Counted from the stretch's first letter, positions 23,531 through 35,155 are shown. The stretch: 64,000 nucleotides of DNA from Heterocephalus glaber (GCF_000247695.1 NW_004624747.1:27212825-27276824), one strand, 5' to 3'. A program made the numbers and translations. The notes: generated by a model from the letters alone, not told the origin.

Positions 23531-25619
23531 TGGATTTTTAGCGGGTCTGGCAGCCCTTTGCTGGATGAATCCCATAACCCAAAACACAGGGCTGCAGAGG
23601 GCCAGGCTGAGACACCCATTTTGGCTTTGAAGAATGCGTTCCATCCTCTGGAGAGGGGAAAGTCCACACGCGGGTGGCAGCTAGGAGGTACGCTCCCCGC
23701 CCGTGCCCCTCCTGCAGGCTGAGGGTCCCCAGCCCCTGGGGGAGGCAGCCCTGAGCCTGCTGCTGCCCCTCCTCCAAGGACCCAGGGGTGACCCTGCTGA
23801 GGACGACGGGCCCCGCCACCCGGCCCCGGAACCTTCCACAAACCCACGTCCCGAGCAAGCGGGCACCAGATGGTGCCACCTGCCTGCCACCCACCGCCAG
23901 ATGGAGCTGCCACGCACCCCGCACTCTCGGCTCTCTGGCCTCCCCGGTGTGGGCCCAGCCACCTGGCTCCCTGCGGGACTCGCTCCAGGATGGGCCTGCC
24001 GGACCCACCATCCCATCTGAGTCAGAGCACCCCGTCGACATGTCCAGCTGCAGATCCCAACACAGTGGCTGGCGAGTGCAACCCCTATGCTGGGGCCCTG
24101 GAGTGGAGCTCAGCCACCAGGACTCCTTCCTGCAGTGTTGCTGAGGGGCAGCAAGCAGGAGCACCCTGATTGGCTGGTTTCCCCCCTGGATGCGGCATCC
24201 AGGCCACAGTGGTCAGGGCTCCAGACAGTTGAAGCCCGAAGAGCTCAGGGAGGCGGGGTCGGCCCAGCAGAACCCGGACTTCCGGGCAGGGGTGGCAGGG
24301 GACAGCGCCAAAGATGCCCACGTGGGATCCAACTGAGCAAGCCAAATGGACTCAGAACGCCCCAGCCAGGCCGATCCTGCAACCTTTGATGGACAGCACA
24401 GAGAGGACCTGGTCATGGGACCCAGCTGTACCCACGGCCTGGAGACGGGGCTACCATGGGTCCCCACAAATCCTTTGAAAGGGTCTGCGTCAGCAGCGAA
24501 GGCCCTGAAAGAGCAGGAGTCCCCGGCAGGGGACAGGCCGGTGTCCACATCCACAAGCCAGAGCCCTGCCCAGTGTGCAGTGGATGGTGTCACAGCCAGC
24601 CTTGCCACCCCAGGACTCTGAGTCTGCAGTGCTGGTGCCCGTCCCCAGGAGAGAGCTGGTGTCCCCACCATGGGCTTTGCTCCATCCCTGCCCAGGCGTC
24701 TGTTATCACAGATTCCGAGTCGCTGCGCCTGCCCAGGGCTGGCTGGGGTGCAGACACTGCCGTGGCTTCTGAGGGTGGCGGGTCCAGGGGTCCCCGGCCC
24801 AGGAGGGATGCGTGCTGGATCAAGGGGCAGCAACCCCACGGCTCCTTCCAGTAGTGGGGCCGGGGAAGCTGTCCCATCCCCACTCCCCCTGCCGTCTCGG
24901 CTGTGCGTGGACGGTGGCTGAGTGGACGTCACCGACGGAGCTGTGCACACAGATCCACAGAGGTGGGCACCGTGGCACATGGAAGGCAGAACTCGCAGGC
25001 CAGCTCTGCACACCACGGTCAGCAGATGACACTAACAGGTACAGAGCTCAGGGCAAAAGGACTGGAACAAAACACAACGCTGGGTCCGGGTAAAGGCGGC
25101 AGAAGTGATGTGGGGGTGGGCAGACAGGAGGGCCAGGAGGGAGAAAGCCATGGGCGATATTTATGTGCACCAGCAGGAAACTGTTATGTCTCAAATAGAT
25201 ACATTTGTTTAAATGTCCACAGAGTCGCTTATACATTCTCCCACTTCTGCAAATGTTAAATTAGAATAAAGGATGTTTCCATTGCAGTGATCCCATGCCA
25301 CCCGGGGGACAGTGATCACCGTCTCGGTCACCCGGGGCGTGCTGTCCAGGGAGCCTGTCTACACCAAGCCCCGCTGGGTGTGTCCAGCGCTGCCCAGCCC
25401 AGGCCGGCACCAAGGCAGGGGTGGGGTCTCCCGGGGCCTCTGGCCTTGGGTGTGGGAACACAGCCTTTCCGGGTGCAGGACTCAGGACGGATGCTTCAGA
25501 CAGGAGAAACCGGAGTGCACAGTGCAGGGCTCACCCTGGCCGCTCCAGTCCCTTCTAACCTCATCCCCCGAGTGGCCAAGTGTGGTGAGGTTTCCTGGAG
25601 TGTGGAGTAAAAAAGGAAT
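23531..25619. other. GC-rich non-coding stretch
   Basis: No feature recognised. Composition drops to A/T-rich near 25200-25260. Confidence 0.45.
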
Positions 25620-25770
25620 GACTTGAAAGAAACGGAAGACAATTAGACAAGAGGAAGGGGGTCTCGGGAAGGAGAGGGAGGGTAATGAGGGGTGGATATG
25701 ACCAAAATATGTTATATGCATGTGTACCACCACGAGGAACCCCAAGGAAAAAGAACCAATGCAAAAAAAG
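25620..25770 (+). mobile_element. Probable L1 3' tail
   Basis: Purine-rich stretch (AGAGGAAGGGGGTCTCGGGAAGG...) followed by GGATATGACCAAAATATGTT, resembling the L1 tails elsewhere in the window. Confidence 0.35.
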
Positions 25771-26139
25771 AGGAACTAGTGAGATTAGTTCACTTTGCAT
25801 TCTCTTATTTCCCATTGTGAATACGGATATGATGGCTGGAGCTGTGGCAACTACATTGTAACCATGAAGAAAGGTCAATAGAATCATGACATTCCTGTAA
25901 TACCTGAGCCATGGATGTTGAGTCACTGCCGGCAGCTGTGCACTCAAACTGCTTCTCGAGGGAGAAAAATAAAGTCCTACTTATCTGAGTCACTATCAGC
26001 CCTGCATTCTGTGGCTTTTGTCAAACTGGGTTTTACAGACATAGCACTACTCTTCATCTGCAGCTGCAGGAACAGCTGTGGTTGAATGCAGCGCCTTGTT
26101 TCTGGGTTTCTTCCTGTCCTCCTTCCCAGTGATTTTGTT
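25771..26139. other. A/T-rich stretch with possible ancient repeat
   Basis: GAGAAAAATAAAGTCCTACT and TGAGTCACTATCAGCCCTGC resemble the end of an old mammalian LTR or transposon; not assigned. Confidence 0.3.
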
Positions 26140-26392
26140 AGAACAGGGGCGGCTCTGCGGCCCTGGCTCCCTTGAGGCCTACCGGAGGGCTCCCTGGTCC
26201 TGCGGGTCGGGTCATCCTGTACACAGGCACGGGCGCGGCCTGGCGCACGGCGGAGGAGGCCGTGTACCCCGCGGGCTCCTCACTCGCTGGCGCCTCGCGG
26301 GACGCCGGGCCTGGGTCCCTGCCAAGCCGGACCCCAAGGAAGGCGGGCTGGAGCGGGGGAGCAGACCGGTGGCAGCGGGGCGGAGCTGGAGT

Positions 26393-26418
26393 GGGCGGGG
26401 CGGGGCGGGGCGGGGCGG
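26393..26418 (+). repeat. (GGGGC)n GC-box / G-quadruplex run
   Basis: Five tandem GGGGC-type units: overlapping Sp1 sites and four or more G-tracts able to form a quadruplex. Confidence 0.9.
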
Positions 26419-26691
26419 AACCGAGGCGGTGGAAACGCGTGCGTCCCTGAGCGTCTTCTCCGAGGGCCGCGCTCATCGGGCCAAGACGCTGAGGCTCAGA
26501 ACCCAGAGTGACCGAGACCCCGGCGGGTGACGGGGGTCACGCGGACACTGTGACGGCCCTGCCCGCGGTCACCTCGGCCTCTGACCCCGCCCGGGGTCAG
26601 CCCGGCCCCGCCAGCAGAAGTGACCGCACTCTGCGCAGCGCCTGGAGCCTCAAGCGCTGGGGCCGCTGTGGGGCCGCTGTGGGGCGGGATC

Positions 26692-26710
26692 TGCCCGCCA
26701 GGGGGCGCGC
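26692..26710 (+). promoter_or_regulatory. Strong CTCF-binding motif
   Basis: TGCCCGCCAGGGGGCGCGC contains the CTCF core (CCGCCAGGGGGCGC) without a mismatch to the CCNSYAGRKGGCRS consensus. It lies in an unmethylated-type CpG island, the setting of a constitutive site. The motif is oriented on the plus strand. Confidence 0.7.
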
Positions 26711-27794
26711 TTGGCTGACCGGCCGGGTGCCCGCGTTTGGAGCCTTCCAGGCTCTCAGAGGCGCCCGCATCCCCTGCCTGCCGCTGCGTAAGCGTCCCGA
26801 GCCCGGGAGCCGGGAGCCCAGTCTTACGGTTCACGGCCACACCGACCTCGCCCAGTCGGCACCACCCACACAGCGCCGGGTGCTCAGGGAGCCGCATGGC
26901 CTCCTCACGGGGCTGCACCCGAGCCCTCTGGATGCAGCAGACTGCACACCTGGGAGTCCTGCGCAGCTCCTGCCTGGCCCCGTCCCCGCGTGCAGAGGAC
27001 TCCGTGGGGCCAGGGCAGCGGCACTGCAGAGCGCCCCATCGGTGTGGTCAGAGAGTCTCATGGCCTGGGCCCTGGGGCGGGAATTTGTCCTTGTCTTACC
27101 CGACCCCTGCCCTGGAGGCCCAGCCACACCCCTAGCGCACAGCCTCCATGGGTCCCAGGGTGTGCAGCCCCCACCGCTCAGGGTCAGGCGAGGACGCCTC
27201 CCTCTGGTGCCCCTGCCGGCCCACTCTGCCTCTCAGGACTCTGTGCCCGCGGGCAGGGACCCAGCGCCGGCCACCATCCAGGCCTCGAGCCGTCTGTGCA
27301 GTGCAGCTCAGGGATCACCTTCTGCCAGGCACCAATCCCGCAGCCTGCACCCAGCAGAAGCCAGAGGCCGTGTCCAAGGAGAGGGCAGGGCAGGCCAGTG
27401 GCCAGCAGAGGCGGGCGACACCGGGAGCCAGGCCGCAAAGCACAGTGGGTAAGGAGGCGGCCGGCAGGCAGGCGGATGGCGGCAGAGCCCCAACCCCGCC
27501 ACGAGTCCCCTGGGCCTGAGACACAGGCGGCCACAGCCCTGCAGAGACCTGGCCAGCTGAGGAGACGGCAGTGCGGAGGAGCCCGCCTGACCACCGCAGT
27601 GTGGACAGGTGCCGCAGCACACTGAACCTGCCACGCTCATGACTGTGTGCAATTGAAATACAAGTAAGAGTGATGTGTACTCAGAGCTGTGGAGGGGCCA
27701 GGAGAGTGGACAACCACGCGAGCCCCTCCTCAGGCAGGTGCACATTGGAATGCACGAAGAACTCAGGAAATCATCCCACCTAAAGTGAAAGACC

Positions 27795-28127
27795 TAAGTG
27801 CCCATTGCTATCGGCATGGTCTATTTTGAAACTTCCTTTAAAATTCCCAGAATAGGAAACTCTCTAAAGACAGAGTAGCTCAGCGGTTACCTAGACTTGG
27901 GGGCGGAGGTGACAGCAAGCAGGTGGAGCACTTTGATTCTTGATAATGAAAATGACCTAAATCTGATGGAGGTGGAAGTTGTACAATTCTGTCAATGTAT
28001 TAAAATCTACAGAATCTTACGTTTTAGTATATATGCTCCCGAAGCAAGCACCAGAATCTTATGTTTAAAGTTTGTAAAGCATGCAGTATACCAATTTTTG
28101 ATTCAGTAAAGTTGTTTTATTTTTTAA
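27795..28127 (+). mobile_element. Old L1 3' UTR ending in A-rich tail
   Basis: CCCAGAATAGGAAA, AGCGGTTACCTAGACTTGGG, TTGTACAATTCTGTCAATGT and a terminal CAGTAAAGTTGTTTT-ATTTTTTAAA follow the L1M 3' UTR order. Confidence 0.6.
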
Positions 28128-28568
28128 ATGGGCAAGCAAAATATATGGACACTTCACAGAAGTAATACAGGTGGCCAAAATACACAAGAAAAAACCTTGA
28201 GCATCACTGGCCATCAGAGAAGTACACACTGAAACAACACCGAGACTCCATCCAACCCACAAAGACTGGCCACCATCAAAAAGCCAGATAACAACCAGTG
28301 CTGGCAGAGCTGCAGGGAAAAGGGCCCGACACCGTTGGTGGGAGTGCAGACTGCACAACCACTGTGGAGCTCAGTGCGAGATTCCTCAGAAACTAAACTA
28401 GAAATTCCTGCCTCAGTGTGCGACACCAGGCTGCGCGGAGGACGAAAAGACTCAGCTCAGTCACCGAGAGGCCCAGAGGGGCTGTTTCTCCACAGAGAGT
28501 GCCCAGCCATCGGGGAGACTCTGGGAGAAGAAGGGCCACCAAGCCAAGAACTTCCTGGCTTTTATTTA

Positions 28569-28621
28569 TTTATTTATATTTATTTTTTGGTACCAGGGAT
28601 AGAACTTAGGACCTTGAGCCT
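28569..28621 (-). mobile_element. 5'-truncated ID SINE
   Basis: GGTACCAGGGATAGAACTTA and a T-rich lead. Perfect 14-base target-site repeat CTGGCTTTTATTTA at 28555-28568 and 28622-28635. Confidence 0.8.
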
Positions 28622-28846
28622 CTGGCTTTTATTTAGAATATCAGTATAAGAGAAAAAAACAGGAAAAAAGCAGTTTGGACCAGGAGCTGTCTCAAGGCTA
28701 GGCAGTTTTTCTGAGGAAAAGGGGAAGGACATGGCCAGACGCAGCATGCTGCACTAAAACTAAACTTCCTCTTTAACCATTCACTCCTCCCAGAGCCTGT
28801 GTGTGTTTGGTCCCCTGTTTATTTGTGTACTTTTGCCCCACATTTT

Positions 28847-28986
28847 TTGAGACAGGATCTTGCTATGCAGTTCAGGCTGGCCTTGAACTCACTATGTAGC
28901 ACAGGCTGGCCTCGAACTCCTGGCGATCCTCCTGCCTCAGCCTCTCGAGTGCTGGGATGACAGGTGTGTGCCACCACGCCCGGCTG
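28847..28986 (-). mobile_element. B1 SINE with internal duplication
   Basis: Complement of a classic rodent B1 with the duplicated GGCTGGCCTTGAACTC / GGCTGGCCTCGAACTC unit. Perfect 14-base target-site repeat TTGCCCCACATTTT at 28833-28846 and 28987-29000. Confidence 0.92.
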
Positions 28987-30096
28987 TTGCCCCACATTTT
29001 AACCATTCACTCCTCAGCCAGACCCCCACATTCCCCTCTGGGTGTCTTCCCAAAAGAGTCACAGTCACCCTAATACAGGGATCCATGCACACCCACGTGC
29101 ATAGCAGCACAACTCATAACAGCTACATCTTGGAAACGGCTTGTGTGTCCATCGCAGATGGATGGAGTAGCACTCTGTCATAAATAAGTATAAACTTGAG
29201 ACATTTGTGGGAAAATGGATGCGCCTTAGGACCCTAATGCTCCAAGTGAAGTAAATCAGGCACGCAAGCTTAAATGTCACATGGTTTCTCTTATAAGAGA
29301 AATACAAGTTGTACATAAAGAGCAAAATAAACGACAGAGAAGAAGTAGGGAAACAGACTTTTCTCCAATGAGAAGGGGGTCACGAGAAAGTGGGAGAGGG
29401 AGGAGCAGGGCGAAGCGAATCGAGCTGTGCGAGTCCGGGCACCAATTACCCACGAGCAGCGTGACCACTATGGCCGCAAACCTGGGCGGGTACAAAAGGG
29501 AAATCATGGAAACTCCTGATGTGCAACCACGTCAGGAGTTGTGGTCTCCTTCCCCACCTCGCCCTCCGGCTGGTTCTTCCTGGCCGGCTGGCGCGGACTC
29601 CCGCTCTGACAGCCACAGCCCTGGCCCCGACCACTGTCCTCTCCCTGCCGTGCTGCCAACTGCCTGGGTCTGATCCTCACGGCAGCTGCCACTGATCGCG
29701 GTGACTCCCACACCAGGTCCCCCGACACCCGGCCCCAACACAGAGCAGGGCGCCTTCTCCGTGTGTCCTGGGAATAAAACCCTTCTGCTGGGACAGGTGT
29801 GCCCCTCACTGCCAGCCCGGAGTGTGCCATTTCCCTCTCAGCCACACCACGTCCCCCGCGGTCCCAGCCCGCACAGGGCTGCACAGCCTCCATCTGACAA
29901 AACCGTCGCTGGCAGGGTCCCCAGGAGCGAGCCCAGGTGACCAGGGCTGGCCCTCAGCAGGGGCAGCAGCAGGGCAGACAGCCCTCCAGTCCTGCAGGTC
30001 AGCGAGAAGCAGAATGCAACTGACTCAGATTCCCAGGACTCCCAGTTGAGGAATCATTTGCTAGGGAGGAAAAGCAGCCACATGCAGGTGCTGACG

Positions 30097-30110
30097 GCGC
30101 CCTCTGCCGC
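30097..30110 (-). promoter_or_regulatory. Possible CTCF motif
   Basis: The reverse complement, GCGGCAGAGGGCGC, fits the CTCF core with one mismatch at the first position. It faces the stronger site at 26692 (convergent orientation). Confidence 0.4.
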
Positions 30111-30392
30111 CCATCAGGTGCCCCGCAGGCACGACAGCCGCCAGCGAGGGCGAGGTCCTCCTGAAGCAGCGCTGTCCGGCCGCAGTCCAGCGGCCGTCAG
30201 TCAGAAACCACCCGCAGGAGCCCACACAAAGGCGCAGGCACACAGCAAAGGTGAGGCCAGCAGACGGCCACTCCCAACTCCCCAGGCACGCTGAGCACGT
30301 GCAGAAAACTCATGCCCGCCCCCACACACGCACGGTCACCACGCGTTGAGTGATCACACGGAACCACAGAGGCCAGGTTTCCAGGACATCCC

Positions 30393-30475
30393 GGGCCTGC
30401 CGTGTGGCTCAGTGGTGAGCGCCTCCCTGGCGTGCGGGGCCCCGGCTTCCACCCCCCGCAGTATAAAAGTGGGCC
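30393..30475 (+). mobile_element. Diverged ID-like SINE
   Basis: GTGTGGCTCAGTGGTGAGCG followed by a GGCCCCGGCTTCCACCCC-like B-box region. GC-drifted copy. Confidence 0.5.
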
Positions 30476-30924
30476 TGCTTCAGGCCCGGGGAACTACACG
30501 CCATCCGGCACTTTCACAGGATTTGTTTTCAACTCTTTGCGTTTTATTTTGCACCAACGATACCTGTGTCCTGGAGAGCAGAGGTTCACACCTCCATTGT
30601 GTGACACCTCGGCCCCAACGGTCTGAGGCCTTCAGTGTTGACACCCATGGCCGGGCTGCAGGGAGCCGGGCTGGGGGCTCCCAGGGCCGTGCGGGTTCTC
30701 AGGAGGCGCGGCACACGCAGGCAGGGGGCAGGGCCTCCCTGTCCAGTTTCCAGCTGGCCACTGGCCGAGGCTGAGGGACACCGTGTAAAGTGGACAGGAC
30801 ACCTGACCGGGGAGGCCACAGTGAGAACCCTCAGGGGAGAGGAGCAGCCGGGGAGGGGAGCAGCGGAGCAAAAACACAGCAAGGACGGTTCGCAGCCAAG
30901 GTCCTGGAGGCCACCCCTTTCCTG

Positions 30925-31870
30925 CCTGCGGCCGAGGGCAGTGTTCACGGATTTGCCCTGTTTCCCCACAATTAAGAATCGTATCTTTGAAGAAGCCCAG
31001 TTTTGTTTCATTAAACCAAACATAGCTTGGGCAAACACAGACAACTTACGACCTTCAGCACCTTCCCACGTCTTGACACACTTTCGGATAGGCTCCTCGG
31101 TCTTTAGCCACTCTGACAGCCCTCACGCTTGTTTACATCCATATTAGCATTCTCAAAAGCTAGCTGCAGCACCTCGATCTCTGAGGCAGCTCTGGCAGCG
31201 GAATCTGGCTGGATAGCTTCCTGCATCCTGCCTGACACTGGGCACAGGGCTCTCGGGCCTGGCACAATGCGGAAGGAAGACTGAGGGGCATGCAGTCCTC
31301 AGGAGAGCGACCCAGCTGCTGACTTGCCTGGTCTGGAAGTGCTGGCTATGCAACCATGGAGCAAGGACCTGTCCCTGCAACCTTTTTCCCGTCATCTCCG
31401 TGTGTCCTGCCGCCCGATTCTGTCGAGCTTGCTCAGCTGCTAACTTGTGAAAGTTAAGCATTGTCCTACAGAGGCAGGACTTAGCTAAAGGCTCACTATC
31501 TAAAGGAGGCAAATGACAGCTCCTGTTGCAGACTCCAACAAGCCTAGCATGAAAGGTCCTTGAACCCCGTTGTTCATGACACTGGATTTTAATTCTTTCA
31601 GCACCTTATACCCTAAAGGGCTGTGCTCGTGAGCATTTTGTTGTGGATTGTTAGGGTCAGGATAAGTAGTAATTGGAAATGCACATGGTGCAAAACGCTT
31701 GTTAAGCGCAGCCTGCCTAGCCAATCTTTGCTAAGGAGACACTACTGTCTCAGCCGCAGATGGAGGAAGAGAAGGGGAGCAGGGCTCTTCACCTTCCTCT
31801 TCACCTTCTCTCAGGGGTGCACTAGGTGTGGGATGTCCCCCGCAGTTAAGGGGCAAAGGACTGCACGGAC
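30925..31870 (-). pseudogene. Decayed endogenous betaretrovirus-like gag remnant
   Basis: The minus strand at 31500-31724 reads as an open stretch resembling the start of a betaretroviral (ERVK/IAP-class) Gag capsid region (a pattern of pro/asp-rich entry, LGYK-x-LKELK, then a GPFMLGLLES-like segment). Capsid-like sequence continues in other frames to about 31160. A degenerate zinc knuckle lies near 30945-30985, where the first Cys and the His are replaced. Several stops and frameshifts break it, and no pol, env or intact LTR is seen alongside. It is a dead fossil. The family call rests on visual similarity only. Confidence 0.5.
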
Positions 31871-32029
31871 CAAGCTCCGTGTGTAGTCTTAGAGGATGTA
31901 GCCGGGACTGGGTGCAAGCACACTCCGCACCCTCTTACTGAATCCCCAATACTTTACAGCAAAGGTGCCATGTAAGCAAACCAAGACCTACGTCTGAGAA
32001 CATTTGCAACATCAGAGAAATTGACTGGA

Positions 32030-32420
32030 CACTAAAGAGCACCAGCCTGGCGTGACAGAATTTCCAAGAGGGACACAGCGCTGCGCCTCAGGTGATGAAT
32101 TCTACCCCGTCGCCCCGGCTGCCTGCCGCTGTACTTACGTTCCTTCTCGCATTTGCTTCCTTTTGTTGTTTTCTTTTGCTGGCCAGCACCTCTTTGCTGC
32201 CGCAGCCCCCGCCACGGATTCCCTGGACTTTCCCCCCGGGGCAGACTTCCTTGAGCACCTGTAGGAGCCCAGCCTACGAGCTGGAACCTGACCGAGGGGT
32301 GAGAGGATAAAAATAAACAGGTGCAGAAACAGGCTAACATCAGAGGGCCGCCTCTGGCTCCCTGCAACACAGCCCAAGTGTCTGGCATACCCCGGCTTTT
32401 TCACGCAGACCCGGCCCAAG
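32030..32420 (-). mobile_element. Possible LTR/leader remnant beside the gag fossil
   Basis: This lies upstream (minus sense) of the gag-like remnant, where a 5' LTR and leader would be expected. It contains an A/T-rich TTTATTTTTATCC patch and pyrimidine-rich leader-like sequence. No primer-binding site or clean LTR ends are visible, so this is positional inference. Confidence 0.2.
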
Positions 32421-32707
32421 CGATCAGTTCCACAGGACTCATCTGCCTCCCTCCGCCCCTCCCCAGTTGGCGTCCAGGTAAACAGCAGGACCTCAGGTGT
32501 TTCGCTTTCCCTGCAGCGTGTCAGCGGCCTGCACGCCTGCTTCCTTCTGCGGGCTCGAGGAGGAGGCCAATTAGAGCCGCAATCTTTCCATCTGGGCCCA
32601 CAGAGGGTCAGGTCCCAGAATCACTCTCAGGGAGAATCCTCAGGCCTGGAGAAGAGTGTGGCCTGGCACTCGCACTCAGGGCCAAAAAGCCCTGAGTCAA
32701 AGCCGTC

Positions 32708-32828
32708 TCTGCCTTGTGCAGTGGTGCATGCCTGTCAGTCCAGCCCTCCAGAGGCAGAGGCAGGAGGATCTGGAATTTGAAGCCGGGACAACACAGTGAG
32801 ACTGTTTTAAAAACAACAACAACAAAAA
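32708..32828 (+). mobile_element. B1-family SINE
   Basis: GTGCAGTGGTGCATGCCTGT, GCAGAGGCAGGAGGATCTGG and an AAC-rich tail. Confidence 0.7.
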
Positions 32829-33564
32829 CCTGTGTCTTGATGTGTCCAGATTTTCAATTTAATGATGATGTCAAAGCAGCTGGTATAAATATAATCTGAA
32901 ACTACAGGAAAAATGAAAGTGACAGCAATAATGAATCCTAAGTAGAGACTCTCAATAGGCAGGAATTTTTTTTTTTCAAACCAAAGGAAACTTGTAGTGT
33001 GAAAAATGTGAAAACCAAACTTCAAAATTCACCACAAGGGTTCACCAGGGCCTGCAGGCAGCAGAGCTCAGAAACCTCAAAGCTAGGTAGGAGCAACAGG
33101 AAAGGTCGGGAACGGGCAGCGGGAGGAAAACACCCAGGAGATGCGAGCCAGACCATGGGGTGCAGGGACAGCGGGCAGAGGGGCTGGGGCCTGGGCTGCA
33201 CAGTGTGACAAGCCCATAGCCAGGCACTAGGCCAGGCTCCCGGAAGATGAGCGGAGAGCCTGAGAGCAGCAGAAGTGTGTCCTCACGTGCATTGCTAGGA
33301 CGCCAGCCACACTCCCACAGGAAATGGGACAGGCGGGAGAGGCAGCCGGCGGGCTGGGCAAACAGCTGGAGGCTGCAGCGCAGGGCCTGTTGGACAGAGC
33401 CCCCCTGGAGGAGGAACGGGGTCCACAGCCTGCGGCCAGAAGACATGGCTCACCAGGGGCTCGCGCTGCAGGGAGAAGTGGAAGGTGCCAGAGGGCTGTA
33501 GATCTACATTCTCTTTTGCCTCCTTCACTCCTTTGAAAGATGTAAGATTGCACCTTGTGTGTTT

Positions 33565-33768
33565 ACAGAAGCAGACACTTGGGAGGCTGAGGCAGGAGGG
33601 TGGCTTCAAGCCAGGAGTCCAAAGGCCTGGACAGGACAGCAGAACCCATGTCAAGCCAGGCATGGTGGTACTCTTGTAATCCCAGCACTCAGGAGGCTGA
33701 GACAGGAGGGTTTCGAGGAGTTCCAGGCTAGCTACATAGGGAGACCTTGTCTAAAAAAAAAGAAAAAC
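33565..33768 (+). mobile_element. B1-family SINE pair (partial plus full)
   Basis: A partial copy (CTTGGGAGGCTGAGGCAGGA, 33577 on) is followed by a full one from about 33655 (GCCAGGCATGGTGGTACTCT, TAATCCCAGCACTCAGGAGG, ACATAGGGAGACCTTGTCT, A-tail). Confidence 0.78.
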
Positions 33769-34817
33769 TGTGTGCCCACAGAGCCACACCCCCTCTGTCC
33801 CCCCCACCATGCAGGCTGCTCTGCATTGCGCCCTCCAGGTGGCCCCTAAGAGACCGAACCCCACCGGCTGCCCACCTCGGAGCAGGGGCTCACCCTGCCT
33901 CAGCACTCATGGCTGCACCGCCCCAGCTCTGAGCCCAGACACCTGGCTCCATGCGTGGCCGCAGGGCCCGAGCCAGGTGAGTGCAGAGTGCGAGCGGCAT
34001 TACTCGGCTGCCCCCAGGACCCGGGACGGGCTCTGCCCTGCTCTCCACTCCCATGACCGAGGGGGACTCTGGGCCGGGCCCGCCCTCTCTGTGCTTTGGG
34101 ACAGTGCGGAGTGGAGTGACCACCCATGTGTGTCACTCGAAGTGCTGGCATGTCCACTCCCTGACACAGGAAGCCACTGGCACCCACGTGCCCAGCTGTG
34201 CCCGGCTGGGCCTCCTCCTCCAATGGGCACCTTATACCTCTGTGTGCCAGCCAGCCAGGCCAGGGCTCACAGCGTGGACGGACAGCAGCTCCATTTCTGG
34301 TCACACCAGAGGAACCCATCTGCGTGGCCACCTCTCACTGCCACCTGTGCGGCCGCTGACCCGGCCCAGGATGCACCAGGCCCTCCCCGCGCACAGCCCG
34401 AGTCCAGAATCCCATCTCCGTGAACCCGTGCTTCAGTGACGGTGGAGCCGAGGGTGTGGAGACAGGGCGGTCAGGGGTCACCTGCCCAGCTCTGCACTGA
34501 GTCACCAGTATCAGGGCCGCAGCTGGACCTGAGCCCAGGAGTGGCTCTGGGCACGCAGCCACCTTCTCCAGGATTTTCCCCCTTTAAAGCTCTGATTTTT
34601 GAACACCACTTTCTAAAAGGGTCTGAGTTCAGGAAGGGTGAAAGAGGACCCTACTTACAGAGAAGCGGAGAGGGACAGCAGCTCAGGTGCCCAGGGGGTA
34701 GAGCCTACATGCGCGGAATCAGCATTCGCTGTGAGCTCCGGGATGCGGGGGATACAGGGCCCCCAAACACCTGAGACACGGACAGCAGACACTGACAATA
34801 AATCAAAAACTAACTTT

Positions 34818-34992
34818 GAGCCGGGCATGGTGGCCCAAGCCTGTGATCCTAGCTCCATGCAAGGCTGAGGCAGGAGGACCGTGAGTTCAAGGCCCACCTG
34901 AGCAACTTCATGAGATCCTGTCTCAAAATTTTAAAAAAGGCCGGGGAAGGAGCTCAGCACTCGCTGGGTTCAATCATCAGCACCACAAAGGA
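34818..34992 (+). mobile_element. B1-dID composite SINE
   Basis: GAGCCGGGCATGGTGGCCCA, AAGGCTGAGGCAGGAGGACC, ATCCTGTCTCAAAATTTTAA, then the ID half (GGGGAAGGAGCTCAGCACTC). Confidence 0.8.
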
Positions 34993-35149
34993 ATACTAAT
35001 TTTATGAAAAACATCTACAATTATCAATTTGCATTACTCTGTGTAGCAGCCGCGGGGAGAGCAACTCTTACCAGAACAGTCTGCTCTCCCGAAATGTCTC
35101 AGAAATGACAAGACAGAGCCAGTTTCCTTTCTGTTCCACTGGGAACATT

Positions 35150-35155
35150 TTTAAT
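35150..35155 (-). terminator. Candidate poly(A) signal for exon 10b
   Basis: ATTAAA on the minus strand, about 1.6 kb after the 10b stop, with a GT/T-rich stretch (CTCTGTCTTGTCATTTCTG) about 35 bases further on. It is the best hexamer seen between the stop and 35 kb, but other variants (GATAAA near 36200) exist. Confidence 0.25.

Larger units (their letters stand above)
26140..26760. promoter_or_regulatory. Orphan CpG island with GC-box array
   Basis: GC- and CpG-rich block with a GGGGC tandem run (26393-26418, several overlapping Sp1 sites and G-quadruplex potential), a duplicated GGGGCCGCTGT unit near 26660-26682, and a CTCF motif. No coding exon is recognisable. It is likely an intergenic promoter or insulator. 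Confidence 0.5.
28420..29015. mobile_element. Unidentified insert within the L1
   Basis: About 600 bases separate two adjacent L1 segments. A 17-base string (TTAACCATTCACTCCTC) occurs at about 28774 and again at about 29000, so the insert may include a duplication or target-site repeat. Two SINEs are nested in it. Possibly an LTR-type element; not identified. Confidence 0.4.
28130..29420 (+). mobile_element. L1 3' region interrupted by a 600-bp insert
   Basis: 28130-28410 matches the L1 segment with GGTGGGAGTGCAGACTGCA. L1 resumes at about 29020 (CCCTCTGGGTGTCTTCCCAA) and runs through TGGAAACGGCTTGTGTGTCC and the CACATGGTTTCTCTTATAAG motif to a purine-rich tail. The interval 28420-29015 is foreign to L1 and contains an ID and a B1 SINE. 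Confidence 0.65.

Noticed and set aside
26508..27452. 314-codon plus-strand open frame next to a CpG island
   Set aside because: Low-complexity Pro/Ala/Arg/Ser translation with competing frames on both strands and no recognisable family.
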